The notes beneath the pieces were generated by a model, which saw only the letters and a list, made by a program, of their open reading frames with translations, was not told the origin of the DNA and did not search any database. Below, piece by piece: positions 58,865 through 64,000 of a stretch of 64,000 nt of DNA. The stretch's first letter is position 1; each line of letters starts with the position of its first letter. This DNA comes from Streptomyces typhae (lineage in GTDB: Bacteria > Actinomycetota > Actinomycetes > Streptomycetales > Streptomycetaceae), in assembly GCF_009755605.1 (NCBI RefSeq), contig NZ_WPNZ01000013.1:1-64000 (forward strand), given 5' to 3'. Position numbers and translations under genes: made by a program.

Positions 58865-59536
58865 CTACTGGGGCTTGTGCGGCGTGGCCTCGCTAGGCCG
58901 GACCACCACCACGCCCTCGCCCTCCAGCTTCAGCTGCACCGCTTCCCCGGAACCGCCGCGGATCATCGAACCGATGGACTGCGAGCGGTGCAGCGAGGTC
59001 TGCAGGCTGGTCGTCCAGCCGACGATGGCGTCGGTGTCCACGAACACCGGGGCCTGCGGCGACACGGGGATCACGAGCGGCTCCCCCTCGCAGATGAGCC
59101 CGAGCCTGCCGCTGCCCGTGAACACGCTGTTGAAGAGCCCGCCGCCGGTGATGCCCGACCCCTTCACCGTCTTGATCTCGTACGACAGGGTGGCGTCGAA
59201 GCACAGGATGTTGCGGCCGTTGACGGTGAGGGAGTCGCCCGGCTCGATGTCGACGACGAAGCAGCTCTGCGCCTCGTGCGCGAACCACGCCTCGCCCTGG
59301 CCGCGCACCGCCATCAGCGGAAGGCCCTCCCCGGTCACGGCGCGCTTGAGCATCCCGCCGACGCCCTGGCCCTTGCGCTCGAACTGGAGGTTCCCTCGGT
59401 AGGCGACCATCGCGCCCTGCCGTGCCAGCATCTCGCCGTTGACGGCGTACCGGATGGACTTGGAGTTGTGCAGGCTCATGCCGGGGGCCGTCGCGGGCTG
59501 CGCCACGTGCTGCGTGGAGAAAAGGTCGCTCTTCAT
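58865..59536 (-). CDS. AIM24 family protein
   Basis: 223-residue soluble beta-barrel protein related to mitochondrial AIM24 and the bacterial TIGR00266-type family. Typical features: SIRYAVNGEMLARQGAMVAY, GLPLMAVRGQGEAWFAHEA, GDSLTVNGRNILCFDATLSY and GITGGGLFNSVFTGSGRLGL. ATG 59536 is the start. Function unknown; Streptomyces usually carries several paralogues. Convergent with the MFS gene. Confidence 0.9.
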   Translation of the reverse strand: MKSDLFSTQHVAQPATAPGMSLHNSKSIRYAVNGEMLARQGAMVAYRGNLQFERKGQGVGGMLKRAVTGEGLPLMAVRGQGEAWFAHEAQSCFVVDIEPGDSLTVNGRNILCFDATLSYEIKTVKGSGITGGGLFNSVFTGSGRLGLICEGEPLVIPVSPQAPVFVDTDAIVGWTTSLQTSLHRSQSIGSMIRGGSGEAVQLKLEGEGVVVVRPSEATPHKPQ

Positions 59537-59769
59537 GCGGGCATCGTGCACCGCTGGGGGGCGGCTCGCCAAGTCTCCGGCGGAGTACGGCCACCGGACC
59601 GAGGTAGCGCCCGCGAGCGGCGGGGAGCGACCATCGGCCACGGCGGCCGCGACTTCGGCAGGAGCCCGGGATTCTCCTTGCCGCTCCTGCGGCGCCGTCG
59701 AAGTCGCCGGAGAAGACGACGGCCCCGGGCTCCGGTGCGGCGGCGGTCGCGGCGGTGGCACAGCAGGTA

Positions 59770-59806
59770 AGGGGGGCCGACGGCGTGGAGCGCTGTCGGC
59801 CCCCCT
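59770..59806 (-). terminator. Strong hairpin at the 3' end of the FG-GAP gene
   Basis: AGGGGGGCCGAC pairs with GTCGGCCCCCCT (12 perfect pairs, loop of about 13), extended by AGGT/ACCT outside. It lies 44-80 bp beyond the stop at 59850 on the reverse strand. Confidence 0.75.
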
Positions 59807-59849
59807 CACCTGCGCAGGCCGGGCCGCACTGCCCAAGGCCCACGGCCCG

Positions 59850-61328
59850 TCACTCGTCGACGGCCGCCCCGAACGCCGCGCCGCGCGCGGGCGCGCCCAG
59901 CGAACCGGCCCCGTACGTCCAGGACCCCGCGGCGGTGACCCCGCCTGACCCGGCCGAGAGCACCCACACCACGCCGTCGCCGCTGTTCTCACCGGGCGCC
60001 GCGGCGAGCAGCCCGAAGCGGCCGTCGCGGTTGGGGTCGGTCAGACGGACCTGGGCACCCCACTTGTCGCCCTTCTCCGCGGCACCGGGGATGTCGGCTG
60101 AGTTCTGGTCCCACGACCTGGCGCCGGTCGCGGTCGCACCGGCGGCCGAACCCCGCAGCACCCACACCGCGCCCGCGTCGGCGACCGTGCCGACGTCCTC
60201 GCCGGGAGCCCCGATCGCCACGTCCGCGTAGCCGTCCTTGTCCGTGTCGGCCACCGAGAGGTCGGCGCCCCAGCCGTCCCCGCGCTCGGCGGTGCCGGGC
60301 ACGCCGGCGGAGTCCTGGGTCCACCACTTCACGTCCTGCGCGATGCCGTCGGCGGAGCCGTGACGGACGCCGACCAGGCCGCCGGTGAGCGTCTCGCCGC
60401 CGTCGTCGGGGGAGTGCGGCTCGCCCGTGACCAGGTCGTCGTAGCCGTCGCCGTTGATGTCGCCCGACGCGGCGGCGGGACCGCCGCGCAGGTCGCGTAC
60501 CCAGGTGAGGGCCTCACCGCCCTTGAAGTACGACGACCAGCCGTGCCCTGGTTCCTCGCTGCCCACGGTCACACCGGAGACCACCAGGTCGGCGAAGCCG
60601 TCGTCGTCGTAGTCGCCGGTCGTCAGGGACGTGGGCCGGATGTTCCGCTGTTCGGCCCGCGCGGACTGGCCCTTGACGGCCAGCCGCTTGAGCGGGGCCG
60701 CGGCGCGCGCCTGCGGGACCGCGTCGTACACGAAGAGTTCGAGGCCGCCCGGGTCGAGGACGGCGAGCACGTCGCCCGGCGTCTCACTGGTGAGGCGCGC
60801 GGCGGTCAACGCGGAGCCGAACTTCTCGCCCGCGGCGGGTTCCTGGGTCTGGAGCCAGTCGCTCGCGGCGCCCTTGAGGCCCTGCTCGGAGCCCCAGAGG
60901 AGCGCGACGCCACCGGCGTCCGCCTTGTCGCCGAGGTCCTCGCCGGGGATGCCGACGATCGCGTCGTCGTAGCCGTCGGCGTCCAGGTCGCCGGTGGCGA
61001 CGGCCGTCCCGAACCCGTCACCGGTCTCGGCGGCACCCGAGACCCCGGCCGTGGACTGGCTGAATCTGGCCACGTTGCTGGTGCCGATGCCCCTGGTGGA
61101 GCCGTACTGCACGGTGACGAGGCCGGCGCCCTTCTTGCCGCTCACCGTCGCGCCGGGCGCGCCGACCAGGACGTCCTCGTAACCGTCGCCGTTGAAGTCG
61201 CTGTTGCGGTCGTCGGCGTGCGTACCCCCGGGGGTGCCGGCGACGGCGGCGGGGGCGGCGGCGATGCCCGCTCCCGCAAGCAGAAGGAAGGAGGCCGCGG
61301 CGAGGGCGGCCGAACGGTTCTTGCGCAC
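59850..61328 (-). CDS. Secreted FG-GAP/VCBS-repeat (integrin-like) protein
   Basis: 492-residue exported protein. Signal peptide: VRKNRSAALAAASFLLLAGA followed by an Ala-rich cleavage region. The mature part is a beta-propeller with about six calcium-binding loops of the DxNxDGxxD type: DFNGDGYEDVLVGAPG, DLDADGYDDAIVGIPG, DYDDDGFADLVVSG, DINGDGYDDLVTGEP, DTDKDGYADVAIGAPG and a degenerate DPNRDGRFGLLAAAPG. GTG 61328 follows GAGGAG at six bases. No enzymatic domain is attached. Role may be adhesion or surface scaffolding, but is unknown in Streptomyces. Confidence 0.9.
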   Translation of the reverse strand: MRKNRSAALAAASFLLLAGAGIAAAPAAVAGTPGGTHADDRNSDFNGDGYEDVLVGAPGATVSGKKGAGLVTVQYGSTRGIGTSNVARFSQSTAGVSGAAETGDGFGTAVATGDLDADGYDDAIVGIPGEDLGDKADAGGVALLWGSEQGLKGAASDWLQTQEPAAGEKFGSALTAARLTSETPGDVLAVLDPGGLELFVYDAVPQARAAAPLKRLAVKGQSARAEQRNIRPTSLTTGDYDDDGFADLVVSGVTVGSEEPGHGWSSYFKGGEALTWVRDLRGGPAAASGDINGDGYDDLVTGEPHSPDDGGETLTGGLVGVRHGSADGIAQDVKWWTQDSAGVPGTAERGDGWGADLSVADTDKDGYADVAIGAPGEDVGTVADAGAVWVLRGSAAGATATGARSWDQNSADIPGAAEKGDKWGAQVRLTDPNRDGRFGLLAAAPGENSGDGVVWVLSAGSGGVTAAGSWTYGAGSLGAPARGAAFGAAVDE

Positions 61329-61553
61329 AAGTGACTCCTCGGCAGGAAAGGGGCCGGGCAGCACGGGGGTGAGTCCGGAAAGGGCCCGTTCCTCATCCGG
61401 TGCCCAGTTCGACCGCGACTGGTGCGGAAGGGTTGTACGGGAATTGACCACGGATTCACCACCGTGGCGTGCAACTCCCGCAGGAGGTTCAGCACTTGAG
61501 GGTGCGGGTAGGGTGCGCCTCAAGATCGGTCGGCATGCTCGGGAGGGGCGCGC

Positions 61554-62399
61554 ATGAACAGCGAACCGCGGTGGACGGGCGGTCTCCCGCCCGCGTTCAC
61601 GGCACCGGAGTCCTCGTCCTTCCTCGACTTCCTCGCCGCGCAGGCGCCGGACCTGCTGCCCGCCCGGCGCTCCCTGCCGGCGGCGCACGAGGGCTTCGAG
61701 GCGCCGCACGGCACCACCATCGTCGCGGCGACGTACGCGGACGGCGTCCTGGTGGCGGGCGACCGCCGGGTCACGATGGGCAACGTCATCGCGCACCGCG
61801 AGTACGACAAGGTCTTCCCCGCCGACGAGCACTCCGCGATCGCCATCGCGGGGACCGCGGGACTCGCCGTGGAGCTGGTCAAGCTCTTCCAACTGGAGCT
61901 GGAGCACCACGAGAAGATCGAGGGCACCCCCCTGTCCCTGGTCGGCAAGGCGAACCGCCTGACCACCATGGTCCGCGGCAATCTCGCCATGGCGATGCAG
62001 GGCCTCGCCGTCGTCCCGCTGTTCGCCGGGTACGACCTCGGCAAGGGCGTGGGCCGGATCTTCTCGTACGACGTCACCGGCGGCCGCAGCGAGGAGCACT
62101 CCGTCGCCGCCACCGGCTCCGGCTCGGTCTACGCCCGCGGCTCCCTGAAGAAGCTCTACCACCAGGGCATGTCGGAGCGGGACGTCGTGCTCGCGGCCGT
62201 CCAGGCGCTGTACGACGCCGCGGACGACGACTCGGCCACCGGCGGCCCCGACCTGACGCGCCGCCTCTTCCCGCGGGTGTCCCTGGTCACGGAGGAGGGC
62301 TACCGTCAGCTCACCCAGGACGAGGTCGCCGAGGTCGCCCGGTCCGTGGTGGACGCACGCCTGGAGGCACCGGACGGGCCGCGGGCACCGGTGCTGTAG
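61554..62399 (+). CDS. prcB: 20S proteasome beta subunit (PrcB), orphan copy
   Basis: 281-residue beta subunit of the actinobacterial 20S proteasome. A 53-residue propeptide ends APHG, after which autocleavage would expose Thr1 of TTIVAATYADGVLVAGDRR. Counting from it, Thr1, Asp17 (GDRR) and Lys33 (EYDKVF) are all in place, and the Ser of ATGSGSVYARGSLKK is present, so it should be active. ATG 61554 follows GGGAGG. The usual neighbours prcA, pup, dop, mpa/arc and pafA are not here: the flanks are an FG-GAP protein and an MFS transporter. It is therefore probably a second copy, or a relocated one. Confidence 0.9.
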   Translation: MNSEPRWTGGLPPAFTAPESSSFLDFLAAQAPDLLPARRSLPAAHEGFEAPHGTTIVAATYADGVLVAGDRRVTMGNVIAHREYDKVFPADEHSAIAIAGTAGLAVELVKLFQLELEHHEKIEGTPLSLVGKANRLTTMVRGNLAMAMQGLAVVPLFAGYDLGKGVGRIFSYDVTGGRSEEHSVAATGSGSVYARGSLKKLYHQGMSERDVVLAAVQALYDAADDDSATGGPDLTRRLFPRVSLVTEEGYRQLTQDEVAEVARSVVDARLEAPDGPRAPVL

Positions 62400-62411
62400 G
62401 AGCGGCGGTGT

Positions 62412-62451
62412 CGCAGGGGCACCCGAGTCGCCCCACTCCGGTGCCCCTGCG
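62412..62451. terminator. Bidirectional terminator hairpin between prcB and the MFS gene
   Basis: CGCAGGGGCACC pairs perfectly with GGTGCCCCTGCG (12 bp, 16-base loop) in the 63-bp gap between two convergent genes. Confidence 0.8.
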
Positions 62452-62462
62452 CCCCGTACGGC

Positions 62463-63824
62463 TCAGGCGGCCCCGGGCCCGCCCGCCACATGCCGGTCGC
62501 GGGCCGCCCCGAAGCCGACCGCGATCTGCGGCACGAGCAGGACGAGCAGCACCACGACCGGCACCGTCCAGTTGTGGGAGGCGTCGTGCACGGCGCCCAG
62601 GACGGCGGGGCCCGTCGCGGCCAGGATGTAGCCGAAGCACTGGGCCATGCTGGACAGCTGGGCGACGTGCCGCGCGTCCGGCGCCCGCTGCACGATGAAC
62701 AGCAGCGCGAGGCTGATGGCCGCCCCCTGGCCGAGCCCGAGCAGGCTCATCCAGACGTAGGCGCCGCCGACCGGGGCGGTCAGGAGCCCGGCGTACGCGA
62801 CCGCGCAGAGCAGCGCGCCGAGGGCCGCGAGGGTGCCCGACCCCAGCCGCCTGCCGACGATCACCGGCGCCACGAACGACCCCGCGATGCCGAGCAGCGA
62901 CGAGAAGGACAGCATCCAGCCGGCGTCGCCCGCGCTCATGCCTGCGTCCTGGAGCAGCGTCGGCAACCAGGCCGCCGCCGCGTAGTAGTTGAGCGACTGC
63001 AATCCCATGTACGCGGTCACCTGCCAGGCGAGCGGCGAGCGCCACAGGCCGCGGACCGGGTGTGCCGCCTGCCGGGCCACGGCCGCGGCGACCCGTGTGC
63101 CCGTGCGCAGCTGCGGCAGCCACACCACCAGGGCCACCAGGGCCAGCGCGCCCCAACAGGCCAGCGTCGTGCGCCAGTTCATGCCGGACGCCTGCTGCAC
63201 CGGCAGCGTGACCCCCGCCGCGAGCGCGGCCCCGCCGAACAGCGACATGGAGTAGAGGCCCGTCATCAGCCCGGCCCGCGCGGGGAAGTCCCGCTTGATC
63301 AGGCCCGGAAGGAGCACATTGGCGACCGCTATGCCCGCGCCGATGACGACGGTGCCCGCGAACAGGGCGACGACCGGGTCCAGGGTGCGCAGCGCCGTGC
63401 CCGCGCCGATCAGGACCATGGTGGCGAGCAGCGCCCGCTCGGTGCCGAAGCGCCGCCCGAGGCGCGGTGCGACGGGCGCGAGCAGCCCGAAGCAGAGCAG
63501 CGGCAGCGCGGTCAGGAGGCTGGTGGCCGTGGCCGACATGCCGCTCTCGTCGCGGATGGTGTCCGCGAGCGGGGAGACCGCGACCAGGGCGGGCCGCAGA
63601 TTGAGCGCGAGCAGGACGACGCCCGCGCCGAGCCACAGGGCGGCCCGGCCGGTGGCGCCCGGCGGGGATCCCGCCGGGTGGCCGGTGCCAGGGTGGCTGG
63701 TGCCCGGGTGGCTGGCGCCCGTGGGACCGGTCTCCGTGGGGCCGGTTCCCGTGGGGCCGGTTCCCGTGGGGCCGGTGTCCGCCTCCGCCGCGGTGGGCGT
63801 GGTGGCGGGCCCTTGGCTGCGCAT
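62463..63824 (-). CDS. CynX/NimT-family MFS transporter
   Basis: 453-residue MFS permease of the cyanate/nitroimidazole group. The core begins LWLGAGVVLLALNLRPALVA with SPLADTIRDESGMSATATSL, a family hallmark, and continues RLGRRFGTERALLATMVLIG and SMSLFGGAALAAGVTLPVQQ; 12 helices. The first 60 residues are a repetitive Gly/Thr/Pro/His tail from in-frame repeats (TGPTGTGPTGTGPTETG, then HPGTSHPGTGHP), not part of the fold. ATG 63824. A FadR/GntR-type regulator gene lies 64 bp upstream on the same strand and may control it. Confidence 0.88.
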   Translation of the reverse strand: MRSQGPATTPTAAEADTGPTGTGPTGTGPTETGPTGASHPGTSHPGTGHPAGSPPGATGRAALWLGAGVVLLALNLRPALVAVSPLADTIRDESGMSATATSLLTALPLLCFGLLAPVAPRLGRRFGTERALLATMVLIGAGTALRTLDPVVALFAGTVVIGAGIAVANVLLPGLIKRDFPARAGLMTGLYSMSLFGGAALAAGVTLPVQQASGMNWRTTLACWGALALVALVVWLPQLRTGTRVAAAVARQAAHPVRGLWRSPLAWQVTAYMGLQSLNYYAAAAWLPTLLQDAGMSAGDAGWMLSFSSLLGIAGSFVAPVIVGRRLGSGTLAALGALLCAVAYAGLLTAPVGGAYVWMSLLGLGQGAAISLALLFIVQRAPDARHVAQLSSMAQCFGYILAATGPAVLGAVHDASHNWTVPVVVLLVLLVPQIAVGFGAARDRHVAGGPGAA

Positions 63825-63888
63825 GTCGTTCTCCTGGGTGTCGCGGGGGTGGTGCGGGGCCGGGCGCGACGGCGGGGCCGGGGGAGCC

Positions 63889-64000
63889 TCAGCCGGCCGG
63901 GGGCTGCTCGCGCAGCGCGGCCATGCCCTCGGCGAGATGGGCGAGCACCGCGGCCTCGGCGGCCGCGGCGTCCCGCGCCTCGATGGCGTCCACGATCGCG
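63889..64000 (-). CDS. C-terminal end of a FadR/GntR-type regulator (FCD domain), cut by window
   Basis: The last 37 codons are visible, ending at 63889. They read AIVDAIEARDAAAAEAAVLA then HLAEGMAALREQ, the final helix of FCD domains where a metal-binding His sits. The HTH lies beyond the window edge. Same strand as the CynX-type transporter gene. Confidence 0.65.
   Translation of the reverse strand, partial: AIVDAIEARDAAAAEAAVLAHLAEGMAALREQPPAG

Noticed and set aside
1..64000. Mobile element, prophage or integrated plasmid
   Set aside because: No transposase, integrase, terminal inverted repeats, tRNA-flanked direct repeats or shift in base composition over gene-sized regions was seen.

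Overview
The window reads as chromosomal DNA of a Streptomyces or a close relative. Base composition is very GC-rich with G/C-loaded third codon positions, GTG starts and GTGA/ATGA overlaps are common, and the content is typical of the genus: a mal ABC operon without its own ATPase gene, DUF4232 and FG-GAP exported proteins, AIM24, GlxA/AraC regulators and a 20S proteasome beta subunit. I found no tRNA, rRNA, CRISPR array, transposase or phage gene. About 54 genes or gene remnants are supported.

Layout. 1-6.9 kb: 3' part of kdpD, a TRIC-type channel, a decayed polysaccharide lyase 8 gene, a frameshifted stomatin-like gene, a methyltransferase and a GlxA regulator. 7.2-12.7 kb: small membrane protein, 2-hydroxyacid dehydrogenase, DUF4232 lipoprotein behind a 58-bp minisatellite, GNAT, and a divergent LigB-type dioxygenase/MarR pair. 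13-20.6 kb: alpha-glucan module malE-malF-malG-aglA-malR-like repressor plus a secreted alpha-amylase, with related TTGCA-containing operators in front of malE and the amylase.

20.7-24.2 kb: a sulfur-stress cluster made of a metallo-beta-lactamase/double-rhodanese protein, a TauE/SafE exporter, a CsoR-fold repressor with CstR-like residues, and a rhodanese with membrane helices. Two palindromes of the form ATACCC-N4-GGGTAT lie in front of the two transcription units. 24.3-32.7 kb: small unlinked genes (phosphatase-like, lone type II thioesterase, DUF5954, chloramphenicol phosphotransferase-like, tautomerase, methyltransferase, GlxA regulator, imine-reductase-like dehydrogenase, RDD). 33-41.2 kb: MMPL exporter behind a structured leader, a PEP-synthase/rifampin-phosphotransferase-like enzyme coupled to a membrane protein, a membrane-anchored phosphatase and a phosphatase-GNAT fusion.

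41.4-48.3 kb: arylamine N-acetyltransferase, XRE regulator divergent from an MBL hydrolase and a type B carboxylesterase, a TetR/small-membrane-protein pair with mirror-image operators, and an unrecognised conserved protein. 48.4-55.3 kb: a probable organic-acid module: anion transporter, IclR regulator, class V aminotransferase and a large FAD/Fe-S 2-hydroxyacid dehydrogenase. One palindrome type (CCGT-N3-ACGG) sits before both the transporter and the aminotransferase. 55.3-64 kb: MarR/SDR pair, TetR/MFS pair, AIM24, FG-GAP protein, a proteasome beta subunit without alpha, Pup or Dop genes nearby, a CynX-type MFS and the end of a FadR/GntR regulator.

Short tandem repeats are unusually abundant. 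Between genes their periods include 7, 17, 23, 40, 47 and 58 bp. Inside genes the clear cases have periods of 6, 9, 18 and 24 bp and keep the reading frame.
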